Shown: piece by piece, positions 1 through 6,147 of the stretch
Layout: each line of letters opens with the position of its first letter
Numbering within the stretch: position 1 is the first letter of the stretch
Assembly (NCBI GenBank): GCA_937892315.1
Contig: CALAVF010000371.1
Location: 1-6,296, forward strand
Length of the DNA stretch: 6,296 nt
Reading direction: 5' to 3'
Source: an uncultured Prevotellaceae bacterium
Lineage (GTDB): Bacteria > Bacteroidota > Bacteroidia > Bacteroidales > Bacteroidaceae
The notes under the pieces: model-generated
The model's database searches: none
Seen by the model: only the letters and a program-made list of their open reading frames with translations
Told to the model about the DNA's origin: nothing
Program-made: the position numbers and the translations under genes

Positions 1-33
1 CACGCTTCCGAGATGACGGGCATGAGAGCGAGG

Positions 34-158
34 AAGACATTGGCAACAGAGTTAGCAAGACATTGGCAAAAGAGTTAGCAAGACATTGAATAGTGTTGTT
101 TGAGATGAAAAGCAACGGAGCCAACAAGACATTGGCAATCGTTGGCAGAAGACATTGG
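34..158. repeat. Degenerate tandem and dispersed repeat (core AAGACATTGG)
   Basis: Two adjacent 23-bp units (34-56 and 57-79) differ at one position, with core AAGACATTGGCAAnAGAGTTAGC. A truncated third unit follows at 80-88. The ten-base core recurs at 126-135 and 149-158, and a looser match (GAACATTGAGG) lies near 197. The copies run into each other without unique spacers and decay rightwards, so this is not a CRISPR array. In-frame translation on either strand gives no convincing repeat protein. It could be an intergenic minisatellite or the eroded edge of a neighbouring repeat-rich element that continues off the left end. Confidence 0.6.
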
Positions 159-440
159 GCATCGTATCCGCAAAACACGGGCGAGATACTTGAGTGAACA
201 TTGAGGGTCGTATCTGTTCGATATTCGCCAACGTGCCTATTCGATATTGGCTTGCGTGCTTAAACGTCCTTCGCAAGCATCCCACCTTGATATTAGCCCC
301 CACTCCAGAGGACGTTCGTTTGCACTTTCAATAGAGATTTTCTCATCGTTTTTGTGTTGTGTTTGGCACGGCAGAAATAGAATAGATAGATGGTGAGAAG
401 TGGACGAAATCTGATTTTAGATAAATTTTCCCAAAAATTT
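159..440. other. Intergenic region, no supported gene
   Basis: The frames that stay open here carry cysteine-rich or otherwise implausible residue runs and no recognisable domain. Two small structures are visible: a 7-bp inverted repeat (GCTTGCG 250-256 with CGCAAGC 272-278) and a second one (AACGTCC 263-269 with GGACGTT 310-316). Neither is followed by a T run, so neither looks like a terminator. Base composition falls to AT-rich towards 400-440, just upstream of the promoter at 441, as expected for an upstream promoter region. Confidence 0.5.
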
Positions 441-471
441 TTTGACATTTCTGACAAAACACCTATATTTG
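441..471 (+). promoter_or_regulatory. Bacteroidetes-type sigma-ABfr promoter (-33 TTTG, -7 TATATTTG)
   Basis: TTTG at 441-444 and TATATTTG at 464-471 are separated by 19 nt. The established Bacteroidetes housekeeping promoter is TTTG at -33 and TAnnTTTG at -7 with a spacer of about 19-21 nt, so both boxes and the spacing fit exactly. The expected transcription start is a few bases downstream, at about 475-478. No credible coding start follows, but a hairpin-rich segment begins at once, so this promoter most likely drives the structured RNA at 476-872. Confidence 0.75.
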
Positions 472-475
472 CAAC

Positions 476-872
476 ATCTTCACGCCGAGGCCGTCTTCGG
501 ATGGCGGGAAAGGCTGTTCTGCTGTGGCAGACAAGTGCCGTGAGGATACCATATATGGAAAAAGCGTTTATCATGTCGCTTTGTTCTTGACTCTTCCGAA
601 AGCCTAGGAAACTCTCAGAAAATCGTCAACGGACATCGCAACGATAGATGCTCATGGGTATGTTATATACAGCCCTCATTGTACACATATTTATATTTAT
701 ATAGCACAAACCTTTCTCAAGGAGAGGTTGAGGTTATGTATAGAATTGTGTATTTGAGGCTTTCAATATAATATATCGGCGTGAGGTCTAGGTTGCTCGT
801 TCTGACGGTTTGGGCAATTCCTAGGCGCCTCGAAGAGTGGGACAAGCAACTGGTGCAGGTCTCACGTTTTTT
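476..872 (+). ncRNA. Candidate structured non-coding RNA, about 395 nt, unknown family
   Basis: This is a non-coding transcription unit framed by a strong Bacteroidetes promoter and an intrinsic terminator. An 11-bp long-range helix can form between the 5' end (478-488) and 776-786, with one G-U pair, closing a domain of about 300 nt. Hairpins inside it: 490-505, a 6-bp stem with a C(UUCG)G tetraloop; 512-539, an outer GGC/GCC and inner UCUGC/GCAGA stem; 561-582 (AAAGCG/CGCUUU); 622-645 (AUCGU/ACGAU); 658-670 (GUAU/AUAC); 709-729, 8 bp with a 2-nt bulge. After the closing helix comes a 13-bp hairpin at 786-826 (GUCUAGGUUGCUC with GGGCAA plus CCUAGGC, UU bulge), then the terminator hairpin. 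I do not see the conserved blocks of RNase P RNA, tmRNA or SRP RNA. A 6S-like or a new Bacteroidetes RNA remains possible. The pairings were found by eye and have not been tested by covariation. Confidence 0.55.
837..872 (+). terminator. Intrinsic terminator of the structured RNA
   Basis: GUGGGAC (837-843) pairs with GUCUCAC (859-865) over 7 bp with one G-U pair. Inside, GCA (846-848) pairs with UGC (854-856) around a 5-nt loop, with a small AA/AG internal loop between the stems. One G and then six T residues (867-872) follow. This is the standard rho-independent layout on the plus strand and sets the likely 3' end of the transcript begun at 476. A competing pairing of 780-789 with 857-866 is also possible. 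Confidence 0.7.
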
Positions 873-957
873 GTATATCTTGGTTTGTGTCATCAATACA
901 TTTTTAGCCGAATCTGGGGACTTATAGGCTCATTCTTCAATTTCCGATTTAATATGA
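873..957. other. Short spacer, nothing recognised
   Basis: This stretch lies between the terminator T run and the weak ORF. All frames are broken or lack a start, and no promoter boxes or strong hairpins are visible. Confidence 0.4.
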
Positions 958-1161
958 GCAAACAAGGAAAAGTACATATGTACAAAAATTGAAGGCAGCA
1001 AATTACGTCTTGAAAGAGGTATGGATGGAACTGTCGTATTTGTTCCATACGAAATGGATCATGGGAATTATAGAATTTGGACAGAGAATCTTGCTCCAAC
1101 AGGTATTTCCGAGAGTTCTATCCCAGATAAAAGCACAGATGGAACTCCTATCATCAATTAA
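958..1161 (+). pseudogene. Possible decayed or partial ORF, unknown function
   Basis: One plus-strand frame is open from just after a TGA (955-957) to a TAA (1159-1161), giving 67 codons. The only ATG near its front is at 1021, which would give 46 residues beginning MDGTVVFVPYEMDHGNYRIW. The residue mix (few Cys, balanced hydrophobic and charged residues, Gly/Pro near the end) looks more protein-like than the overlapping frames. A different frame starts with ATG at 954 and reads MSKQGKVHMYKN before a stop, so a single frameshift near 985-990 could once have joined the two. I recognise no family. The alternative is a chance open frame in intergenic DNA, and a competing plus-strand frame at 989-1270 is no more convincing. 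Confidence 0.25.
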
Positions 1162-1180
1162 AGACCTCAACTTTCGTATG

Positions 1181-1210
1181 TTAAGAAGATATAGGAAGAT
1201 AAAGGAAGAT
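1181..1210. repeat. Three tandem 10-bp units, consensus nnAGGAAGAT
   Basis: The units are TTAAGAAGAT, ATAGGAAGAT and AAAGGAAGAT, with a further partial match (GGAAGAT) at 1228-1234 after the hairpin. A 10-bp period matches one helical turn, which could suit a protein binding site, but it may be simple sequence slippage. On the minus strand the units read as a pyrimidine-rich tract just after the hairpin at 1212-1227. Confidence 0.45.
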
Positions 1211-1211
1211 A

Positions 1212-1227
1212 GCCGCTTATCAGCGGC
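1212..1227 (-). terminator. Hairpin that may end the histidine kinase transcript
   Basis: GCCGCT (1212-1217) and AGCGGC (1222-1227) form a perfect 6-bp GC-rich stem with a 4-nt loop. It lies about 70 nt beyond the kinase stop codon on the minus strand. The sequence after it on that strand is pyrimidine-rich (TATCTTCC repeated) but lacks a clean T run, so termination is plausible and not certain. The stem is symmetric and could also act on plus-strand transcripts. Confidence 0.4.
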
Positions 1228-1295
1228 GGAAGATAGAGGACTTGTGATTCGTGTTGAAAGAAACAAGTGATTTGGAATTTGTGAATTTTGGAATT

Positions 1296-3377
1296 TTAAC
1301 CGCCATCGGGCAGCGAGAAGACGAAGCGGGCACCTGCTGTGTAGGACGTGTCGAGCACGATGTCGCCACCGAGACGGCGGGCGATGGAGCGTGCCACGGT
1401 GAGCCCAAGCCCTGTTCCGTCGTAGTATTCGTCGAGTTGCACGAACTTCTCGAAGATGTGTTCAGCCTCTTCGGGTGGCACACCCACGCCTGTGTCTTCG
1501 ACGATGTACTGCACCTGATGGTCGCCCTGCTCCACTCGGAGCCACACGTTCTCCTTCGTGTCAAGCCCTTGTTGAGCCACGTAGGTCTCGGCAGGATGGG
1601 TGAACTTCTGGGCGTTGTCCAGCAGAAGGCTCAGGACGCGGACGGCATATCGCTGGTTGGTCTTGAGCATCACGTCTTCCATACCCTCCGCCTGTTCCAT
1701 CGAGAAGGTGAGATGGGCGGCTCGGTTGATGCTGGAGTCGTCGGCTGCCTGCACCGCAATCTGGAAGGCTGGCACGTCGTCGCAGCATTCGATGACGGTC
1801 ATGCTGCTGGCATCTGCCAGTTCGAGCATCTTGTTGACAAGCCCCGTGATGCGGTCGGTATTTTCAGTCATGTGTTGGGCAATGTCCACCTTCTCCTCTT
1901 CCGACAATTCCATCCCTGGCATGGTGAGCACCTGGGCGAAGCCCGAAAGGATGTTGAGCGGCGTGCGTATCTCGTGTGAAATCTGCTGGATGAAGTCGGT
2001 CTTCATGCGTGACGACTCTTCTGCCCGAGCATTGGCAACCACCAGTTGGGCGTTCTTCTGCTCCAATTCCCGATTTTTCTCTGCCAAACGTCGGGCGGCA
2101 CGGTAGCGATGGACAAGGAAGATGGAGAGGAAAAGAATGAGCAGCACCAGGGCGGCTGCCGTGTAGATGAGCCGCTGCTGCCGCATGTATGCCTGCTGCT
2201 CTGCGATCTTCGCCTCTTTCTCCTGTGTCTCGTAAACAATTGCCAACTCGGCGGCATTGTGCTGCAATTCATAATCGGAAATGGAATCTATCGACTGAAC
2301 GATGCGTTCTGCCACTTGCAGTGCCTGAGCGTCGCGTCCCGAACGGAGATACGCCTTGAGATAAAGAGCAAGGTACTCACGCAGATAGTAGAGCGAAGGG
2401 GGTATCTGCCACGAAAGAGTGAGCGAGTCGAGACGCGGCACGTAGTCGGCGAGTTCGTCCCACCGCTCGGCTCGATTGAGAAATTCGGCAATGTCCACCA
2501 TTCCGATGTTGGTGCTGGAATAGTGAGAGTTGATGAACTGCCGACTGATTTCGTTTGCTTCCGCACGATGGCCCGTGTTGAGAAGCACGATGGCCTTATG
2601 GGTGGCCAAACCGCCACGGAACTCTTCTATCATGGTTTCGGGACAGTCTTGAAACGCAACCAGACTATCGACGGCTTCTTCGGCAAGGGGAATCCAACGG
2701 ACTGCCTTCTGGAACTGGTCGGAGCCAATGTAGGCATCCACAATATTGTAGGAAACTCTTGCCCAGGTGTAGAGGTAGTAGTAATCCTTCTGCTGGTCGT
2801 TCAACTCTTTCAGCATCTTATACGCCTGTTTGAAAGAGGTCTCGGCCTCATCCACACGGTCGAGCACCATCTGGCAATAGCCGATGTCGTGGAGCAAGGC
2901 TGCCGACCAAAGCCTGCCATCGGCCGACTGGTCGTGACGGGCACGGGCATAGCCTTTCGTGGCGATTTCGAGCGAGCCTTCGTGGTCGCCCTTGCTGGTC
3001 AGGATGGTGGAGAGTTGGTCGCACGAAAAGTAATATGCCGAAGGGGCTTCTGCCCACAGGTCTTCTCCCGCAAGAACCTTCTTATAATAAATTTCTGCCG
3101 TCAGTTCTTGCCCCATCTTATAATAGGCTTGGGCATGATAATAGTTGGAGTTGACATCGTCGAACACGCCCGCTCCCTCCAAACTGTCCACCAGGGCCAA
3201 GACTCCCTGCGGGTTGGTTTCCATCATGTCAACCACCTGCGTATTATACATCTTGCTCCGTTCCGATTTTGAATAGCGAGACTGACCTGCACCATCGCCA
3301 CCACATGAAACCAAAAGCCATGCAGCCAACCCGAGTGTCCACAAGAGGAACGACCTTCTTTCAACCTTGTACATCAT
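1296..3377 (-). CDS. TPR-containing lipoprotein-type sensor histidine kinase
   Basis: This is a two-component sensor kinase of 693 residues: it autophosphorylates on His and passes phosphate to a response regulator. The N-terminus is a short hydrophobic segment ending in a lipobox, LLVSC with Cys25, so processing by signal peptidase II is expected. Residues 30-400 are helical and TPR-like, presumably periplasmic. One membrane segment spans about 403-423, followed by a coiled coil at 425-458. The HisKA H-box SHEIRTPLN gives phospho-acceptor His468. The ATPase domain has the N-box LLLDNAQKF (Asn588), DTGVGVP (Asp628), the F-box IFEKF and GTGLGL (654-659), so all catalytic boxes are intact. There is no receiver or DNA-binding domain, so it is a classical and not a hybrid kinase. 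The start at 3377 (tandem ATG; 3374 also possible) puts the signal peptide at the N-terminus, 33 nt downstream of a -7 box. A start at 3515 would precede the promoter and is rejected. No partner regulator lies in the window, so the ligand is unknown. Confidence 0.93.
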   Translation of the reverse strand: MMYKVERRSFLLWTLGLAAWLLVSCGGDGAGQSRYSKSERSKMYNTQVVDMMETNPQGVLALVDSLEGAGVFDDVNSNYYHAQAYYKMGQELTAEIYYKKVLAGEDLWAEAPSAYYFSCDQLSTILTSKGDHEGSLEIATKGYARARHDQSADGRLWSAALLHDIGYCQMVLDRVDEAETSFKQAYKMLKELNDQQKDYYYLYTWARVSYNIVDAYIGSDQFQKAVRWIPLAEEAVDSLVAFQDCPETMIEEFRGGLATHKAIVLLNTGHRAEANEISRQFINSHYSSTNIGMVDIAEFLNRAERWDELADYVPRLDSLTLSWQIPPSLYYLREYLALYLKAYLRSGRDAQALQVAERIVQSIDSISDYELQHNAAELAIVYETQEKEAKIAEQQAYMRQQRLIYTAAALVLLILFLSIFLVHRYRAARRLAEKNRELEQKNAQLVVANARAEESSRMKTDFIQQISHEIRTPLNILSGFAQVLTMPGMELSEEEKVDIAQHMTENTDRITGLVNKMLELADASSMTVIECCDDVPAFQIAVQAADDSSINRAAHLTFSMEQAEGMEDVMLKTNQRYAVRVLSLLLDNAQKFTHPAETYVAQQGLDTKENVWLRVEQGDHQVQYIVEDTGVGVPPEEAEHIFEKFVQLDEYYDGTGLGLTVARSIARRLGGDIVLDTSYTAGARFVFSLPDGG

Positions 3378-3409
3378 ATCACTTTCATAAACAACTTTAC
3401 TTTGGGGTA

Positions 3410-3442
3410 CAAATATACAGCATTTTTTTGAATTACGTGCAA
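3410..3442 (-). promoter_or_regulatory. Bacteroidetes-type promoter of the histidine kinase
   Basis: On the minus strand TATATTTG (3417-3410) matches the -7 consensus TAnnTTTG exactly. A TTG at 3442-3440 is a partial -33 box with a 22-nt spacer, slightly longer than usual. The -7 box lies 32 nt before the start codon at 3377, leaving a short leader without an obvious Shine-Dalgarno sequence, as is normal in Bacteroidetes. It shows that bacterial sequence continues to at least about 3417 and probably 3442. Confidence 0.65.
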
Positions 3443-3522
3443 TTTTTGGAGAAAAAAAAATGAAATCTTTTTCAAAAATAACGACTGCCAAAGCCCTTTC
3501 TACCCTAAAAATCAATAATTAT
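3443..3522. other. Changeover zone between bacterial and protist DNA
   Basis: To the left lies a bacterial promoter and gene; to the right a very AT-rich eukaryotic gene. The zone contains a run of nine A residues (3452-3460) and a short, more GC-rich patch (about 3481-3505, with GCC, GCC and ACC in the kinase frame) that does not match the codon habits of the downstream gene. The frame is open from 3391 and the first ATG is at 3460, but the 21 residues from there to the next ATG at 3523 may be translated bacterial flank. I place the join most likely between about 3500 and 3515. The A run is a second candidate point. Confidence 0.55.
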
Positions 3523-6147
3523 ATGCAAGATTTCTTATCGTTAAAAAATATTAAAGAAATGATATTATCTTTAGGAAAAAGAGATCATAATAAAAAAATT
3601 CCTGAATTAAAAATTGATGAAGTATATGCTCATTGCAAGGATTGCTCCAAATGCTATCATACATGTGGGGAAATATTGTTAAATCCCCATAATCAAAATT
3701 ATATCTTTTGCTTAAAGTGCAAAATGATATACAAAAAAGATTTGATTCATTTATACTGCAAAGAATGCAGTGAAGAATATTATAGTTATATAATTGATTT
3801 CAATGAACCTATATATGAAGATTATTTTCCTGCTACATGGGATAAGTATCATTGTCCTAATTTCATATGTGAAGAAATGGCTTGTCCAGAATGTGATGCA
3901 ATGCTGTATTATAATGACAAAAAAAAGATATTAAAATGCTTTGGATGTAACTGGACACATTTATTAAAAGATATGAAATGGAAATGCGAATTATGCAATG
4001 AAAAATTTACCTCAGGTGTAAAAGAATATGTTAAATTTGAAACAAAACCTTTAGTTAATTGTGTCAGAAATGCCTTGGTTAATAAAGTTCCTTCCCGCCC
4101 TGCTGAATGTCTTTGTTGTGGAGCAGAGCCAAGATTATATGTTTTCAAACATAATGAAAAGAATTGTAAAGGTGTTTTATATCTAAGTTATTTACAAAAT
4201 AAAGAAATGGCTGTTTGCTCCGTTTGTAGACTTGTCCAAAAATTAAGGGAGGTTAAATGGACCTGTCCTCAATGCGGGGACACATTCTTTTGTAATAAAG
4301 TTAAAAATGAAACCAAAAGAGACATTGAAATTAAAAAAAATAATTACTTATTAAAGCCCATATCAAATTTTGATAATGATAAAGAAACAAATGAAAAAAT
4401 ACTAAGATTTAGGGAGATGAAAATGAAGATGGCAGGTGTTGCAAATAGGAATTCTGAAATATTAAACCCAAGAGAAAATTATATGAGAGGTAAAAGTTAT
4501 AACAAAAAAGTTGTTTATGGTATATTTTTGGAAGAAAATGGGAGAAATAAAAAATTGGCAAAAGAAAACAAAAGAATGCCCACTTCTAGATATATTAATA
4601 ACATAAATTTAATTTCCAATATGAATAATGGCAGCAATGGAATTCTTCAAAAAAATAATAATTTTTCAATAAAAGAAGAAGATGAATTTTATCCCAGTCA
4701 AGAATTCAAAAGTGATAAAGAAAATATTAGAGTTTTACAAAACAACAATTTATTTCCAAATGATAATAAGAAATTAAGTAATTACATTTTACAAAAGAAA
4801 ATTAACAAAGATAAATCACCAAAAAATATAATCATGTTGAATCATATGCAAACCCCAATGATTTTAGGAGATAAAAAATTAAAATATTTTGAAAGACATA
4901 AAAATTCTTCCCAAAATGGAAGAGACAAAAAGGATGATATTAAAAATTATGACAATCGCTTTAATCAAAATCAAAAATTTGTTAAATATAACAAAGAATT
5001 ATTAAAAAATAATATAGATAGATATTCTTTATTAAACAATTATAATGAAAGTGCTCATAAGATGAAAAATGGACTGCCAAAAAGCGACAAAAATATAAGT
5101 CTTAATTTGCAAATTAATATAAACAATATTAATTTTAACAATATGCAAATGATGGACAAAAATAATATGTCAAATAATAGAAATAATACTTCAACTTTAA
5201 GTGGAAAAATCGAGAGCAAATTTCATTTGTCAAAAAAAGAAAAGATGCTACAATTGTTAAAAGACGAATATGAAAATAATAACAAAATATGCGAAATAGA
5301 GCCAGATGAAAACTTCATCCCCGAAGATTTTGAGTTCATCAAGCAAATAGGGGAAGGAACCTTTGGTAAAATATATTGCATTGAATGGCCTAAGAACAAA
5401 AAAAGATATGCTATGAAAAAAATGATATTAAGAACAGTGAACGAACTTAATGTAAATAAAGAAAAAACTAATATTTTATTTAATTTCATCAAAAAAACTA
5501 ACTCCAATGGAGTAATTAGACTATATGGAGACCAATGCGAACAAAAAAATGAGGCAGAATATATCTACTATGTTTTAATGGAATTGGCAAGAATAGATTG
5601 GGAAAATGAAATCAAAAGAAGAAGCGGTATTAAAAAATTTTATACTGAAGGTGAGCTTATGGAAATATTAGATCAATTAATTAGAACATTTGCTTTACTT
5701 CAAAAAAATAAAATAACTCACAGAGATATTAAACCTCAAAATATTTTACTCGCAAATAAAATGTATAAAGTTTGCGATTTTGGTGAGGCGAAAATAATTT
5801 CCACAGATGGCGTCATTCAACAAAGTATAAGAGGAACAGAATTATATATGTCCCCTATCTTATTTAGGGCTCTTAATAGCCGACAAAAGAAAGTTGTCCA
5901 TAATACCTATAAATCTGATGTTTTTTCACTTGGAATGTGCATTTTACTTGCAGCTACTTTGACATATCAAAGCTTGTATGATATCAGAGAATTAGATAAT
6001 ATGGAAAGTGTTAAAAATATTTTAGTGAAATATTTAATTGCGAAATATTCATATAATTTCGTCGGAACTTTATTAAAAATGTTGGAAGTTAATGAAGATT
6101 TAAGACCAGATTTTATTGAGTTGGAAAATTGTATAAGAGATATTTAG
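3523..6147 (+). CDS. Ciliate-type zinc-ribbon and serine/threonine protein kinase fusion
   Basis: This encodes 874 residues from ATG 3523 (895 from ATG 3460) and is a eukaryotic-type protein kinase that should transfer ATP phosphate to Ser/Thr. Residues about 38-257 hold a Cys-rich array: Cys38/41/44/48, 63/66, 79/82, 121/124, 139/142, 155/158, 196/198/199, 232/235 and 248/251, mostly CxxC pairs typical of zinc ribbons. Residues about 260-595 are Asn/Lys-rich low complexity, probably disordered. The kinase domain covers about 605-874: glycine loop GEGTFG (610-615), ATP-anchoring Lys632, catalytic HRDIKPQN with Asp735, DFG at 752-754, SDVFSLG with Asp799 and Arg861. The APE motif reads SPI (777-779), so its usual Glu is missing. 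Every catalytic residue needed for activity is present. The phrases MELARIDWENEIK and GTELYMSPILF resemble ciliate kinases as I remember them; no search was done. The frame ends in TAG with TAA two codons later, and no intron is evident. The true N-terminus is uncertain because it lies at the join. Confidence 0.85.
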   Translation: MQDFLSLKNIKEMILSLGKRDHNKKIPELKIDEVYAHCKDCSKCYHTCGEILLNPHNQNYIFCLKCKMIYKKDLIHLYCKECSEEYYSYIIDFNEPIYEDYFPATWDKYHCPNFICEEMACPECDAMLYYNDKKKILKCFGCNWTHLLKDMKWKCELCNEKFTSGVKEYVKFETKPLVNCVRNALVNKVPSRPAECLCCGAEPRLYVFKHNEKNCKGVLYLSYLQNKEMAVCSVCRLVQKLREVKWTCPQCGDTFFCNKVKNETKRDIEIKKNNYLLKPISNFDNDKETNEKILRFREMKMKMAGVANRNSEILNPRENYMRGKSYNKKVVYGIFLEENGRNKKLAKENKRMPTSRYINNINLISNMNNGSNGILQKNNNFSIKEEDEFYPSQEFKSDKENIRVLQNNNLFPNDNKKLSNYILQKKINKDKSPKNIIMLNHMQTPMILGDKKLKYFERHKNSSQNGRDKKDDIKNYDNRFNQNQKFVKYNKELLKNNIDRYSLLNNYNESAHKMKNGLPKSDKNISLNLQININNINFNNMQMMDKNNMSNNRNNTSTLSGKIESKFHLSKKEKMLQLLKDEYENNNKICEIEPDENFIPEDFEFIKQIGEGTFGKIYCIEWPKNKKRYAMKKMILRTVNELNVNKEKTNILFNFIKKTNSNGVIRLYGDQCEQKNEAEYIYYVLMELARIDWENEIKRRSGIKKFYTEGELMEILDQLIRTFALLQKNKITHRDIKPQNILLANKMYKVCDFGEAKIISTDGVIQQSIRGTELYMSPILFRALNSRQKKVVHNTYKSDVFSLGMCILLAATLTYQSLYDIRELDNMESVKNILVKYLIAKYSYNFVGTLLKMLEVNEDLRPDFIELENCIRDI

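Noticed and set aside
34..158. CRISPR array
   Set aside because: The units abut with no unique spacers of constant length and degrade quickly. No cas gene is present.
555..590. Small leader peptide frame MEKAFIMSLCS within the structured RNA
   Set aside because: It overlaps the 561-582 hairpin, has no ribosome-binding evidence or characteristic regulatory residue run, and no downstream gene to attenuate.
476..872. RNase P RNA, tmRNA, SRP RNA or a retron RNA
   Set aside because: I see no RNase P conserved blocks, no tmRNA tag frame or tRNA-like end, no SRP GGAAG-type core, and no reverse transcriptase gene. Rfam models were not run, so this is a visual rejection.
1251..1979. Long plus-strand open frame opposite the histidine kinase
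   Set aside because: It is antisense to the intact catalytic domain on the minus strand and its His- and Val-rich translation shows no domain. It is a shadow frame.
2046..3272. 408-codon plus-strand open frame opposite the TPR region
   Set aside because: It is long because of the codon use of the real minus-strand gene. The translation has no motif and lies wholly within that gene.
1..3442. Bacterial gene genuinely acquired by the ciliate
   Set aside because: The histidine kinase keeps a bacterial promoter, lipoprotein signal and bacterial codon use, and the flank carries another bacterial promoter and terminator. A chimera or contaminating DNA is simpler, but read evidence would be needed to exclude transfer.
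3378..3515. N-terminal extension of the histidine kinase to an ATG at 3515
   Set aside because: It would place 46 residues before the lipoprotein signal peptide, would read through a good promoter, and crosses into the suspected join.
3523..6147. Short ciliate introns in the kinase gene
   Set aside because: The frame is continuous through all domains with no inserted low-complexity GT...AG interruption inside conserved motifs.
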